DNA of 64,000 nt from Taudactylus pleione. Its lineage: Eukaryota; Chordata; Amphibia; Anura; Myobatrachidae. The stretch is from positions 682,001 through 746,000 of the forward strand of contig JAUIMM010000701.1 of NCBI GenBank assembly GCA_031769625.1, read 5' to 3'. Made by a program: the position numbers and the translations under genes. The notes below the pieces were generated by a model, which saw nothing but the letters and a program-made list of their open reading frames with translations, was not told where the DNA came from and ran no database searches. Positions 42,270 to 54,000 of this stretch are shown in pieces (within the stretch, counting starts at the first letter, position 1; every line of letters starts with the position of its first letter).

Positions 42270-43495
42270 GTGACATTCTTATTGAGATCTATTAGCAAAC
42301 TGAACACCAGAATTAAATTTGTTGATTAACAATAGGTAGAAACACCATTTGGAAAGTCCTCTACCCAAATAGTTTGCAGATGAATCCTAGCCTGCCTAAT
42401 ATACCTGTGAAACTTAGGAACGAGTTGCCCTGAAAAGTTTGAATCTATTTTGCTAATACTTTCCAAACCATTTCCAAATTAAGCCTGAGAGTCAGCTCCA
42501 GCGCCCATTATAACGTTTTTATTCTAATTTATTACTTTACAGTTTTCTACATGCAGGTAATACAGTATAAAATATGGTATGTGTACAAAAGATTAGCTAA
42601 TCAGTTGGTATTACTATAAAATGCTTTGTCAAAAAAGAATTGTGGGAATCCACTTGCAGTGAGATGGGAACCTTCTTTCGGGTAGTGACCTAGTTTAAAT
42701 AACCCCAATTTAGATTACTTGACTTATGTATTAATATTAAACTTATCCTACAGTGACATTACTCACTGTTAGAGGCATTTTGTAATCATCGCTGCACTAG
42801 CACAAGGTACTATAGAGGGTGCTGAGGTGGCCAAATCTGCCCAATTTCCAGCTCTCACTCGTCACCCATTATCCCTTTTTTCTTACATGCTAGAAATATT
42901 TTCTGCATGAACAGCAAGTATGGTATACAGAGTCAGTTTGGATCTCTGCAAGAGATGAGCATCATGAAACTGGTCCCAGCTCACTATACAGTCTTTAGTC
43001 ATCAATACATGGAGAATGTAAAGTTAGCTAAATACTTCCTTATGGTGTACTAGATTTTTCACTTTGAGATCAAGAATCCTTTTCAACTATTCTGTTAGCT
43101 GTAGTTTGAGGCACTTTGAATTCCACTGAATTTAAATCAGTTACCAACATCTACAGCTAGCTCATGTACTTAGGACATTTCTAATGACAGTGACATATAG
43201 CAAATAAAATACTGAAAAAGAATGCTGGGAACAGTTGATAACAAGCAGGTTCTACAATATATCCAGACAGTACAAATATCACTGGAGACAGAAGTTAAAG
43301 ATTAACTTCACTCGAAATGAAAAATTAAGCTTTGATTGAAGTTACAGTTAATATAAGACACAAAATTGTACATACCATGAATGCGGCATAGGCTGTGGTT
43401 CTCTCTCTGGTAAGGATACCACTACACAACACTCTATCTACCTGTCTAAAATAGACAGAGTGTTAAAAGGGAAGCAGTTCCGGCAACTGCTAAGC
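42270..43495. other. Downstream of the LAMP gene, nothing recognised
   Basis: AT-rich sequence that may be 3' UTR or intergenic. No third GYxx-type terminal exon was seen. Confidence 0.45.
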
Positions 43496-43499
43496 ACAG

Positions 43500-43665
43500 C
43501 GTTTCCCAAACTTCGCCATTACAGTACAGGTTTCAAGGATATCCATGCTTCAGTCCAGTTTGTAAATCAAATTGACTGAGGTACTAATTAAGTCACATGT
43601 GCTCAAGCATAGCTATCCTTAAAACCTGGACTGTAATGGCGGATTTTGGGAACCTTAGCAGTTTT
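43500..43665. repeat. Dispersed inverted-repeat element (TTTCCCAAACT / GGGAACC)
   Basis: The left CGTTTCCCAAACTTCGCCATTACAGT and right ACTGTAATGGCGGATTTTGGGAA are inverted, with AAATCAAATTGACTGAGGTACTAATTA in the middle. The same middle and right parts recur at 47475-48090. Confidence 0.75.
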
Positions 43666-44489
43666 CCCAAATACCATTTAACTTTTTATTTTATATTAGT
43701 TTGTTTAACTCTATCTAAATGCTTCATTTTATCGTTTGGTGGATTTCTTCTTCAAAAGCATATATAATAAATCTAGTAAATGTGTTCTACCTATTCTACT
43801 ATTGTTATAGTGATATTAATGAGGGAAAATACTTATTTAAGAAGAAAAAAAATCATCCATTTAATATTAGACATTTGCCAGATTTAGAGAGGCATTATGG
43901 GTACTTTTGTGTAATGCTACAAAAACATTACAGTCAAGATGAATTACATTTTTACATTGCTTTTGTGTATGTCTCTTTTTTTGAATTGCAGCTGTTTCAT
44001 GTGAACCTTTAGTCTGAAATAGTATATTTTAGGGGATTACTTTTGAGCATTCAACACTCACTTTGATCTTTGGGATAGTGTTTAATATTTTATGCAATCT
44101 TTGTATATGTAAAATGCCTATATTTTAGCAAATGAAATATTAAAAAAGTGACTTTTTCTTTCTTTTATAAAGTCCATTCTGAAACATGAAAGCAATCTAA
44201 AAGACATTGTTGAAATAAAAAAAAAAATAAATTTAAGTGGACAATATTCAGTTTGTTAAGTTGTTGAGAAGGAAATATTTATACCTTTGTTAATAAACAC
44301 CAGATAAAAGTGTGTGCAAACAAAGTCGCTGCTGGCTGAAGAAAGGTAATTAATTGTTCACTTATAGAGCAATGTTCCCAGGATAGGCATGTTCTTTTTT
44401 TTATATATCTTAATTGAGGTATGAAGCGATACAAGTAAAACAAAAAAAAGAGAAAAAGGGGGGAGTGAGGTTGGGGAGTATATAATATA
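43666..44489. other. AT-rich intergenic sequence
   Basis: The open frame at 43719-44012 is AT-driven. A poly-T/A-rich segment at 44390-44460 may be the 3' end of a minus-strand LINE fragment adjoining the endonuclease remnant. Confidence 0.4.
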
Positions 44490-44665
44490 AAGCAATATAA
44501 ATCTATCCTCAGGGTCAATAGAATTCCTATGAATAGTAAAAACTAGATTTTTATTAAACAAAATGGTGATACCACGTTTCTTGTTAGGAAAAAGGGCGAA
44601 GATACCTTCACCTACCCAGGTGTCTGTAAAACACCCAGTATCATCAGAGCCCCAATTGGTTTCCT
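44490..44665 (-). pseudogene. LINE ORF2 endonuclease fragment
   Basis: Minus-strand translation gives TDTWVGEGIFALFPNKKRGITILF, then NKNLVFTI, RNSIDPEDRFI. The order of an aspartate/tryptophan stretch, then KKRGxxILFNKNL, then ExRFI is the middle of L1-type apurinic endonuclease domains. The intact LINE at 51053 has SKKRGVLVIFHKSL and EGRFLFL there. It is truncated on both sides, and upstream residues are frameshifted or absent. Confidence 0.65.
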
Positions 44666-44689
44666 TTTAAAAAGACTATATAGGGGTTA

Positions 44690-44800
44690 TGGGGTTGGTG
44701 TATCAAGCAGTGATAACAGTGAAGTTGCCCATAGCAACTAATTTTTAATGATCCAGCTGTTCAACTATTTCTGAAAATGTCATCATAGGGTATGATGACT
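44690..44800. repeat. Half copy of the TATCAAGCAGTG foldback MITE
   Basis: GGTGTATCAAGCAGTGATAA and GTTGCCCATAGCAACTAAT match the left half of 45127-45325. The right half is missing or decayed. Confidence 0.5.
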
Positions 44801-45126
44801 TTATCTCTGAGAGAATGTAAAATTCCAACAAATGGATGTAAGGGGATGGAAACCACTGTTGCATTCTAAAAATACAGCCGACAAACAAAAAAAACAACAA
44901 CTAAACACATACACATAATGCGCAATTACTCCTATATTAGTGCTAAAAACAAATTAAAAAGAATACAAATTTACCCACACCTGCAAATATCTGATGGATT
45001 CAGATCATAACTATGTGTTTAATATCTAGGCCTACTCTCAGCCGATAAAGACCAGTTACCAGATTTGGGTAGTCTTCCATAAGGAGGCCCCATTTCCATT
45101 CAAGAGAGTTACACTTACTATAACTT

Positions 45127-45325
45127 AGGGGTGTATGTATCAAGCAGTGAAAAGCGTGGGGAAGTGGACCAGTGGAGAAGTTGCCCATAGCAACCAATCA
45201 GCTTTGAAGTAGCATTTATAAAGTACAGTCTATAAAATAATAAATAGGAGCTGATTGGTTGCTATGGGCAACTACTCTACTGGTCCACTTTCCACGCTTT
45301 TCACTGCTTGATATATAAACCTCTT
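45127..45325. repeat. Palindromic MITE (TATCAAGCAGTGAAAAGCGTGG)
   Basis: The arms AGTGAAAAGCGTGG, GTGGACCAGTGGAGAAGTTGCCCATAGCAACCAATCAGCT are inverted against the right half with a loop near 45225. It is a relative of the AGGGGTCTA palindromes, sharing CAGTGAAAA and CCAATCAGCT. Confidence 0.8.
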
Positions 45326-45352
45326 AGTTGCCTCCAGTGTTGTACATGAGTA

Positions 45353-45655
45353 AAGGTGCACACACACACACAACGATTTTGTTACCAACGATTTTCTGAA
45401 CGATTTTCTGTCAGATTTTTTAAAGTGTAATGATTTTTTTGAACTACAAACGATTTTTGCATATTCCCTTAATGAAAATCATTGAGTTGGTCAGTCTGAC
45501 TGAACTACAAACTACAAATGTGAACGGGCATGAACGATAATCGTTCATCGGTTTAACTTAGAAAGTGAACGATTTTTCCAACGATTGGACGATAAATGAT
45601 ATCGTTAACGATAATCGTTCAAAAATTTGTTGTGTGTGTATGCAGCTTAATAGGT
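45353..45655. repeat. Inverted-repeat MITE rich in AACGATT/AATCGTT
   Basis: The left AAAGGTGCACACACACACAC and right GTGTGTGTATGCAGCTTAAT are inverted ends. The interior repeats ACGATTTT and its complement, including ATGAACGATAATCGTTCAT (near 45530) and GATATCGTTAACGATAATC. Confidence 0.65.
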
Positions 45656-46126
45656 GTTTATTGTTAAGTGATAGTGAGTACCAGACCCAAGAAAGCACAA
45701 GAATAAAACAGGACTGAAATTCTCAGGAAGAAATGCAACGTCAGGCTAAGTATAGCAACAGCCAGGCAGATGCAGCATGAAACCTGAATCAATGATAGCG
45801 CAAATTCCAGATCAAAGTCATGGCAGGCAGATAGCAGGCAACATCAGGAGCTAGGCAGGGTCCAAACACCAGAAGACCCACAAGTAACTGTGCACCCTAT
45901 AGGACATATTACTCAGGAGAGCAACTGCCAGAGAGTTCAACTGCCACTCACTCATCGTGAGCCCTGCAGGTGCAACATCCACCAAGCCCAGAACCTGACA
46001 ATTAGAAATATGAATGTTCAACTCTTAAAATTTTTATTTTTTACTACTTCAAAATTGCTTGTTTTGCTAAGTTTGTAGAATGATGAATTGGTATTAACTG
46101 TTTAATTTTCTGCATCTGCTTTCTAC

Positions 46127-46284
46127 TAGAGATGAGCGGTTCAGTTTTGCCTTGGATCTTCCCACCACATTCGGATCTCAGAATGAGGCAAAACAATTTT
46201 TCCAGCCAAAGATGACATTTTGCCTCACTCTGAGATCCAAACTTGGCGAAAAGATCCAAGCCAAAACCAAACCGCTCATCTCTA
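46127..46284. mobile_element. Foldback hAT MITE (TAGAGATGAGCGG ends, TSD CTTTCTAC)
   Basis: TAGAGATGAGCGGTTCAGTT on the left is matched in inverse by the right end, with arms through TTTTGCCTTGGATCTT and GGATCTCAGAATGAGGCAAA. An exact 8-bp duplication CTTTCTAC flanks it (46119-46126, 46285-46292). It is related at the ends to the TAGGGGTGAGCGG elements. Confidence 0.9.
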
Positions 46285-46317
46285 CTTTCTACATCAAACT
46301 TGAGATTTACCTTGTTT

Positions 46318-46600
46318 TTTTTCATATTACATTTTTATAGAAGGTTTTGTAACAGGGAATATGCTGTACAGAAAAAGAAAAGGTGGGGGAAGGAAAGGCT
46401 AGAAAACCAGGAAAATTCACAATAAGTCACATAATCACCTAAACATAAGGGATGATATAACAAAGAAACAACATAACATACAACAAGGTTACAGGACGTA
46501 AAGGTCTATGGGGGTGGTAGTGTGGGTATTTCTCCAGTCATAACAGGAAAAGAGAGAAAGGACAGAACTGCATATTAGTTAGGATGAGGGAAGTTCAATC
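46318..46600 (-). repeat. Possible LINE 3' end, minus strand
   Basis: The region starts with TTTTTTTTCATATTACATTTT and continues with A/C-rich AACAACATAACATACAACAAGG-type text, similar in style to the 3' end of the LINE at 50917. No duplication was confirmed. Confidence 0.35.
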
Positions 46601-46790
46601 AAGGTAAAAGGCGGGGTTTGTGATCCAGTTAAGGTACGAGGTTGAGAGGCAGTGAGCTCTGAGGCGGCCGCTCTGTAAAAGGAACAACTGAGCCGCCGAG
46701 AACTGCAGCAATATGCTGTTTTGCGCTCCTATGTGTGGGGGACCCAGGGTGACCACCCCACCTATAATCTGGCCCTGATATAGGGCCTGA

Positions 46791-47430
46791 TTCAAAGATG
46801 TATGCTAATGCTGTTGTAGCTGAGAATTCGTATGCAGCTGCTGTGCGAAAATATGCAAATGTCACAACAGCCAGGAGATGAATTGAGACGCCCACCTGTG
46901 GCTTTGCAAATCCAAGCATCTGCATACACAGACGCAGCATTGGTCGCAGATCAGTCATTTGTTGCAGTGCTGAGTGAATCTATGATCCATCAGAATGGCC
47001 GTGGGAATTGAGATGCCTGAGCTATATTCCTTGCATACGGGATGGCAGTTGCAGGATGAGAAACGCCCCCCGAAACAGTGGCGACATGCCTGCATTCCTA
47101 GCTTCTGCTTCCTGTATACTTCTTTACCGCTCACTGACTGGCAGTCACACTGCGATTAATACTCGCTGCAAGCGACTACGCTAATGTACCCTGACATAAG
47201 TGCAGTGCAACTCAGACGCATGTGCAGACGGTCGATAATATCTCAATTGCAAAAACACGCTAACGCAGTCACTGCTGCATCTTTGTACACAGTGGCTGTG
47301 TGAAAATTTGCAAACGTAGCATCCATTGGCATTTGTATTGTGATGCCCACAGGCAGCATCGCAAATACAAATGGCTGCATACAAAGACGCAGCATCAGTC
47401 CTTCCATAATCACCCTCCTCAGTAACCCTG
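46791..47430. repeat. Harbinger-like repeat, right end not found
   Basis: The left end AGGGCCTGATTCAAAGATG resembles the shared terminus. The interior alternates TGCATACACAGACGCAGCAT, TGGCTTTGCAAATCC and AATTGAGACGCCCAC, with a second inverted set at about 47330-47400. Probably two nested or tandem copies. Confidence 0.45.
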
Positions 47431-47469
47431 TGGTTTTAGAGATACTGTATCCATGGTTGAGCACAGGTG

Positions 47470-48095
47470 GTTAAATCAAATTGACTGAGGTACTAATTAT
47501 TAACTTGTGGTCAAGCACGGATATCCTTTAAACCTGGACTGTTGGCACGTGGCTGCTATAGAGGGGCCATGTCTTCATTCAAGTCTAGGCCCCCTGGCTC
47601 TCTGCTAAACGCAGACTCCCATTCCTCTCTACCCTTGAGCGCTAACCACCTGCGTAGACCCACTGGTGGCATACATAGTCCCCCCATATTAAGTTACTTT
47701 CATCAATTATGCCAATCTCCTTACAGATTGGTCTGTGATTCCCCATGCAGCCTTGCGCTGTGGGATTCCCCCCTCCCACTCATATTCCCTACTTTTATGC
47801 CCCTCATAACTATGTTTTTTGATTGTTGTTTCCTAAGTTCTCATTTGCACTCAAATTTGGTCACTTGTTTGTGTCTCATGGTAATTATCTGTGTCCCCTT
47901 CTGTTCTCACATTGGACTGGATCTTGCTGTGGTATCTGACATTTGTACTATTTGCCTTCCTCTTTATATGCCATGGCATCACGGTTTTCTTTTTGCTGTA
48001 TTTTTGACTGACCGCTCAAAAGAAAAAAAAACAAAATAAAAAAAAAAACCTGGACTGTTAGGGTGCCTTGATGACAGAGTTTGGGAACATTTGCT
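47470..48095. repeat. AAACCTGGACTGTT repeat, interrupted by a retroposon
   Basis: It contains the same AAATCAAATTGACTGAGGTACTAAT core as 43500-43665, then AAACCTGGACTGTT, then after the insertion AGGGTGCCTTGATGACAGAG and TTTGGGAAC. Confidence 0.7.
47544..48045 (+). mobile_element. Retroposed LINE-type 3' fragment with A-rich tail
   Basis: An exact 14-bp duplication AAACCTGGACTGTT flanks it (47530-47543, 48046-48059). It ends in an A-rich AAAGAAAAAAAAACAAAATA tail. A duplication of this length plus an A-tail is typical of target-primed reverse transcription. The body is T/C-rich without a conserved domain, probably the 3' UTR of a 5'-truncated L1-like element. Confidence 0.8.
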
Positions 48096-48579
48096 CTAGA
48101 CTATTGGAGTAAGTGCCTCGTCCCCCAAGTTTCTGTTGTTTGCTTATTGCGGATCTGTTAGATGTACTGCTTTAAATTATCACCAACTCCTGGGCCTGTT
48201 CTGGGTCTACTACTACACTGGACTTTCAGCCTGCTGTCCCTCATCATAGTCCCAGGCTCAAATGTAATAATCTGCGTGTTGCCAGTACCAGCTTGATTCT
48301 GACGATTCAGCCCATACATTTAAAGCAGCAATAATTTAAAATGCAAAACCAGTAAAAAAAAAAACTAAAGTAGCAGTGAAAGTATTCGCGGGGACAGCAG
48401 ATCTTCAGATCAGAGCAGGAAAGAGGAGAAGGAAGAACAATGTACACCAGAAACACTCTCACACAAGATGAGGGAATCCATGACTGAACGAAAAATTACC
48501 CAATGCAGCAAGGTGTATCAGGGTGTGTGCCCTATAACCCTATGGACTTCAAAGAAAAAGAGTTAACAAAGGTAAGGCT

Positions 48580-49435
48580 ACCATAACTCTTATTTTCTTT
48601 TTCAGGGTCCATAGGGATCCACAGGGATACCATGGGGATGTCCTAAAGCAGTTCCTCTAAGAGTGGGGACGCTCCTGACCAGAAAGGAGAACGTGCTGCC
48701 CATTGGAAGCATCCTGAGTGTCAAAGGTGTAGAACCTAAGAAAAGTGTGGACAGAAGAACACGTGGCTGCCTTGCACAATTGTTCAACAATGGTACCACG
48801 ACAAAATGCCCATGATAGTCCCACAGACAGGGTAGAATGTGCTGCCACCGTGTTTGGAACAGGGAGATCAGCCTGAGAGATAGTCATACGCAATCATCGA
48901 GACAGAGTTTGTTTGTTAGTTGGCCAGCATCGTTTGTGAAAACCATATACCACAAATAGAGCATCTGATTTTCTAAAAGAATTTGTACGATCCACATAGA
49001 CACGGAGAGCACGAACCACATCCAGGGAGGCTTCACCTACAGAAAGGTCTGAAGACAGAAAATCTGGAACCCCAATCTCTTCATTGACATGAAAATGGGA
49101 CACTACCTTAGGAAGGTAACCGGCCCGTGTGCGAAGAACAGCACTGTCCTGGTGAAAAATCAAAAAGGGGAGCGACAAGAGAGCACTGCCAAATCAGAGA
49201 CTCTGCATGGAGAAGAGATAGCGAGGAAAAAAAAGTGTCTCCGCTGTTGATTTCTTCCAGCAATGGTTGCAGGGTGTTTGTTCTCCAATGTTTCTCGCCT
49301 GACACACCAACGTCCAGCCGTTTGATGAAGCAGAAAACATGACTTATCGGAGAAGGCAACCCTTCACCAATCAGCGGAGGTCCAATTCTGATACAGGCGT
49401 GAAAATTGAAGCCTTTTCCGCTGATGCATATTCGT
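48580..49435 (-). pseudogene. DIRS-type tyrosine recombinase fragment, inverted arm
   Basis: Minus-strand frames at 49178-48894 and 48893-48657 carry LPFLIFHQDSAVLRTRAGYLPKVVS, VGEASLDVVRALRVYVDRTN, then LSRWLRMTIS, a DIRS recombinase C-terminal part. The same segment appears on the + strand at 57100-57420 and 59190-59360, so this is the opposite-facing copy. It begins at CAGGGTCCATAGGGATCC (48604), which matches inverted sequence at 59510-59590. Either two head-to-head elements or an inverted terminal arrangement, as is known for DIRS elements. It has stops and is not functional. Confidence 0.7.
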
Positions 49436-49448
49436 TAGTATAGGTGCA

Positions 49449-50901
49449 GTGACCATCCATAGCCTGCCTACAAAAGCATGGCTGGATCATCAATTGGAAG
49501 AAATCATCGCTTTCTCCAACACAGCAGATGGTACATCAGCGAGCTCTTCTGGATTCTCGGGCACAAAGGGTGCTTCTGCCAGAGGACAAGATTGCAGCCC
49601 TACGCAAGCTGCTACACAAGCAAAGGGTATCCATTCTGTTAGCGATGCATGTCCAGGGATCAATGGTATCCACCGTCGACATGGTGGGGTATGCTCCGTT
49701 TCATTCTAGGCCTCTGCAGAGATTGATATTCTCCCGGTGGAACGGACACTATCATCTAATAAGGACCCAGAGGATCCTTCTCACCCCAGAGGTTCGTCAC
49801 TCCCTCCTGTGGTGGCTGAAAAAGGACCATCTGAACAAAGAGCGTCCATGCTAGATTCCAAATTCGGTGCTTCTCACCACATCGCGGATTGGGGGCAGTG
49901 ACTGGTCATCACACCTTTCAGGGAAGATGGACAAATCAGGAAAGTCATCTGCCAATAAACATTCTACAAAGCACTTATCATAGCACATCCAGGGCAGGCC
50001 AGTCCAGATCCAGTCCAACAACGCAACTACAGTGGCCTATCTCAACCATCAGGGAGGCACAAGAAGTTATGCAGCCATGAAAGTGACAAAGGTTCTGATT
50101 TAGGCAGAACGTCATCTTCCGGCCATCTCGGCAATATTCATACCGGGAGTACTCATTGGGAAGCAGATTTCCTAAGTCGCCAGGACATACACGCCGGAGA
50201 GTGGTCTTTCCATCCGGGAGTGTTTCAGCTCCTGGTAACAAATGAGGTCTACCAGAAATAGATCTCATGGCCTCACGTCTGCGTTTGTGGACACGCTGGC
50301 AGTGAAGTGGGACTTCAAGCTGGCATATCCCTTTCCTCCGTTTTCCCTGCTCCCAAGAGTTCTCAGGAAATTCAAGCAGGAAGGCGGAACAATAATACTA
50401 GTGGCTCATGCTTTGCCCAAAACGTCATTGGTGCACTGACATACAGAATCTATCCTCAGAGTCCGTATCCTCTTCCTCTATGGCAGGATCTGCTAAAGCA
50501 GGGTCCCTGCCGGTATCCGGACTTACCTCGTCTGGCTTTGACGTGCCTCTTAAATCTTCCATCTTAAGAGCAAAGGGTTTTACCAGTTCTGTAATCCAGA
50601 CGATGCTTAGAGCACGGAAGCCTGCCTCTGCCCGCATCTATTACAGGGTTTGGCATTCTTTTGGTCAATGGTGCTCTCATAGAAAATATGATCCTAAGGG
50701 GTTTAGGATTTCTAGGGTACTGGCTTTTCTCCAGGCAGGTTTAGACCGGGGTCTACACCTGGCCACTTTGAGAGTGCAGGTTCCTGCACTAGCAGTCTGG
50801 TTCCAGAGGAAGATTGCCTCATTACCAGATGTTAGAATTTTTTTTTTCAAGGAGTTCTGAGAGTTCAGCCTCCTTTTGTTCCACCGGTAGCACAATGGGA
50901 T
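49449..50901 (+). pseudogene. DIRS-type retrotransposon pol remnant (RT/RNase H to recombinase N-terminus)
   Basis: Successive frames read VLLPEDKIAALRKLL, VSTVDMVGYAPFHSRPLQRLI and HSLLWWLKKDHL (connection/RNase H region of DIRS pol). Next come FPPFSLLPRVLRKFKQEGGTIIL and SSILRAKGFTSSVIQTMLRARK then YYRVWHSFGQWC (N-terminal part of the tyrosine recombinase). Frameshifts and stops are frequent, for example at about 49710, 50080 and 50860. The LINE at 50917 interrupts the recombinase region; coding resumes at 57042. Confidence 0.75.
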
Positions 50902-51052
50902 TTGTCTTTGGTTCTTTTTTTTAAAACATATTTTTATTGTAAAACCGCAATAAACAATATAACATATTGATCAGAAAATGACAAGACATCAACAGGACCA
51001 CAACAGTGATGTGCAATACAATGTATCCATGAGGAACGTAACAATACAGGAA

Positions 51053-54000
51053 TTAAAATGGTGGTTCACCTGAAGACAAGGTTTCTTCATTATACCAGGC
51101 TGTAAGTTGAACTGCAGCTCGAAGCGTGTCTTTAACCTGAGGTGTTAATGTGTGAACATATGGGAGCCAAATATTAAAGAACTTCTCTGCTTCCTTGTCT
51201 TTATTAAGGGATAGTTCTAACCAATCCATATTAAATAGGTGCGTAATTCTAGGTTGTAAAAGACTGAGTGTTAAAGTGTCAGTGGATATCCATTGAGATA
51301 ATATTGTTTTTTTCGCAGCTGCTGCAATCTTTGCTAGTAATAGACGGGCACCTCCAGGGGCACAGGATGATCCAGATGATGGTACAATATCCCACATAGC
51401 CCACTCGGGTGTTAGTTCAAAGGCAATTCCCAACTTGGTGGAAATATAGGTGTGTACCAAGGACCAGAACCTCTGTACCTCCGCACAGTGCCACATACAA
51501 TGCATTAGATCCGCATCAGGTTGACCACATTTAAAACAATTTGAGTCTGTGGAAGTACCTGTGATGAGTCTTAATTTGGGGGTGAAATAGGCACGATGCA
51601 ATAATTTATACTGCATTTCCGCGTATGAAGCCGAAATTAATTGCTTATTGAGTCTAACAAAAGATTTCAAAATGGTGGATAGGGGTATGTTAGGGAATGT
51701 GGAATGCCACTTGGCAAATCCCACCGTCTCCACTTCCAAATTTATTTCCCGGCGTATATAGGTGTATAGCATAGAAGTGGAAAATGACATAGAGAGGCAG
51801 CGAGACAGCACATCATCCAAACCATTTTTCCCAGGTATAATGGGAATTTTAGGGAGTAAAGTATTGACATAACTACGTATTTGGAAATATATAAATAAAG
51901 GGATTTGGATACAGGGAAATTTTTCCTGTATTTGGTTATGAGAGTAAATAGTCATTGTGGAGAGATCCAATAATTGATATATGTAACGCAATCCCTGTGT
52001 GTTCCAGGTTTTGAAAGTCTGTGTTAGAAAACCAGCATCAAACCCTGGGTTATGGCCGATAGGAAGGAACAAGGAGACATTGGGAGGGACTCTCATTTGA
52101 GTTCTGGCTCGGCGCCAAGCCAAGCATGTAGTATGTAGTAGTAGATTTTGTGCTACGTGAGGTGGAAAGGACAAGGGTCGTGTGTGTAGCAAACTAGCTA
52201 ATGGCATTTCAACACTAAAAGATTGCTCTATTAGCGTGTCAGCAAATCCATTTGTTCCTCTAATCCAGTCAATTGCGTATCGGTAATTTGACGCAATAGC
52301 ATAAGATTTTAAGCAAGGGAGATTAATTCCGCCTAAAGCAGGTGGTTGTCTGAGTTTGAATAATGAAATCCTGGGTTTTTTGTTCGCCCAAATGAACTTG
52401 CTGATCGCTTTGTTAATCAATTTTAAATCAGATTCTAAAGGAAGCAAGGGGAGCATCTGAAAAAGATATAAAATCCTAGGAAAAGATATCATTTTAATTA
52501 ATTGACATCTACCGAGATATGAGAGTGGGAGATGTTTCCATTTTTTAAAATCTAAAAGTGTACGTTGTATTAAAGCAGGGAAATTGACTGAGTATAGGGC
52601 GGAGGGATGTGCCGGGATATTAAGGCCTAGGTATTTTAGAGTTGTTTTGGCCCATTTAAATGGGAAAGAATTTTTCCAGTTTTTTGTGACGTCCGAGTGT
52701 AGGGCCAAGGCCTCTGTTTTGTTATAATTTATCAAAAAACCAGAGATAATATGGAAGTCTTTCAGGATATGAAGGAGTTTAGGTATGGCAGAATGTGGGT
52801 TCTCAAAATACAGTAATAAGTCATCCGCATACGCGGAGACTTTCAAAGTATTATTTCCGATATTTATTCCCTGCCATTGTTGACATAGCAAAAAGGTGCG
52901 GATAAGAGGATCTATAGCCAAGTTAAATAATAAAGGAGATAGGGGACAACCCTGTCGGGTTCCCCTATGTAGTCTAAGGGATGGAGTATTCAGGCCGTTA
53001 ACTGTTAGGAATGCTATAGGGGTGTGGTATATTGTTTTGAATAATGTAATAAATTCGGGACCAAAATTTTGTAGCTGGAAGATGCGCAGTAGGTGGTTCC
53101 ACGACACCCTATCAAAGGCCTTGTCAGCGTCGCAGCTGACAAGGAGCGTTTGGTTATTTCTCATTTGGTGAGATTTAGTTAATCCTGCAATCAAATGTCG
53201 GACGTTGATCACTGAGTGTCGTCCTTTCATAAACCCAGTTTGTGCGGTGTGTATGAGATGTGGCAATACTAATTGTAAACGTTGAGCGATAATACCAGTG
53301 AGGATTTTGAAATCCTGGTTGAGCAGAGATATTGGCCTATATGATTGGGTCAGCGTAGGGTCTTTCTCAGGTTTCAAGAGAAGGATAATTCGGGCCTGGT
53401 TAAAGTCTGGTGGTGTTGAGGTTCCCTTCAATATTGAATTAAATAAGGAAACTAAATGAGGGGTTACAAGTGGATTTAATATTTTGTAGTACTCGGCACT
53501 AAGGCCATCTGGGCCGGGTGTCTTTCCGTTGGCCAGGGACTTGATAGTTAGAGCAACCTCCAACTCCGAAACAGGAGTTGTTAGGGAGTCGCGGGCCTCT
53601 TCAGAGAGGGAAGGTAGATTAGCCTCTTTCAAAAAGTTCATCCCCAGAACAGGGTTATCATCCTGTGCGGAGTATAAGTCTGTGTAATATTGTAAGAAAG
53701 AGGCCGCAATGTCCTCGTTGGTATGTAATGATCCTAGGGGACCTTTAAGAGAAAGAATGGGAGAGGATGTTTTCTGACTTCTCACTATATTAGCTAGCAG
53801 TTTGCCCGCTTTATTTCCCCAACGGAAATAGCGATGTTTCTGGAAATCTAGATAGTATTGGGCTCTTTCAGTGCACAATGTGTCATATAAATTTTTGTTA
53901 TTCAAATAATTCCGCCGTGTCTCTGTGTTGTTATTTTGCAGCATAATGGCATACGATTGTGATAGGGCGTTACTCAATTCCGTGAAACGTGTGTTAAGTT

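Noticed and set aside
43719..44012. 97-residue frame downstream of the LAMP gene
   Set aside because: Low-complexity, AT-driven and without recognisable domain or splice sites.
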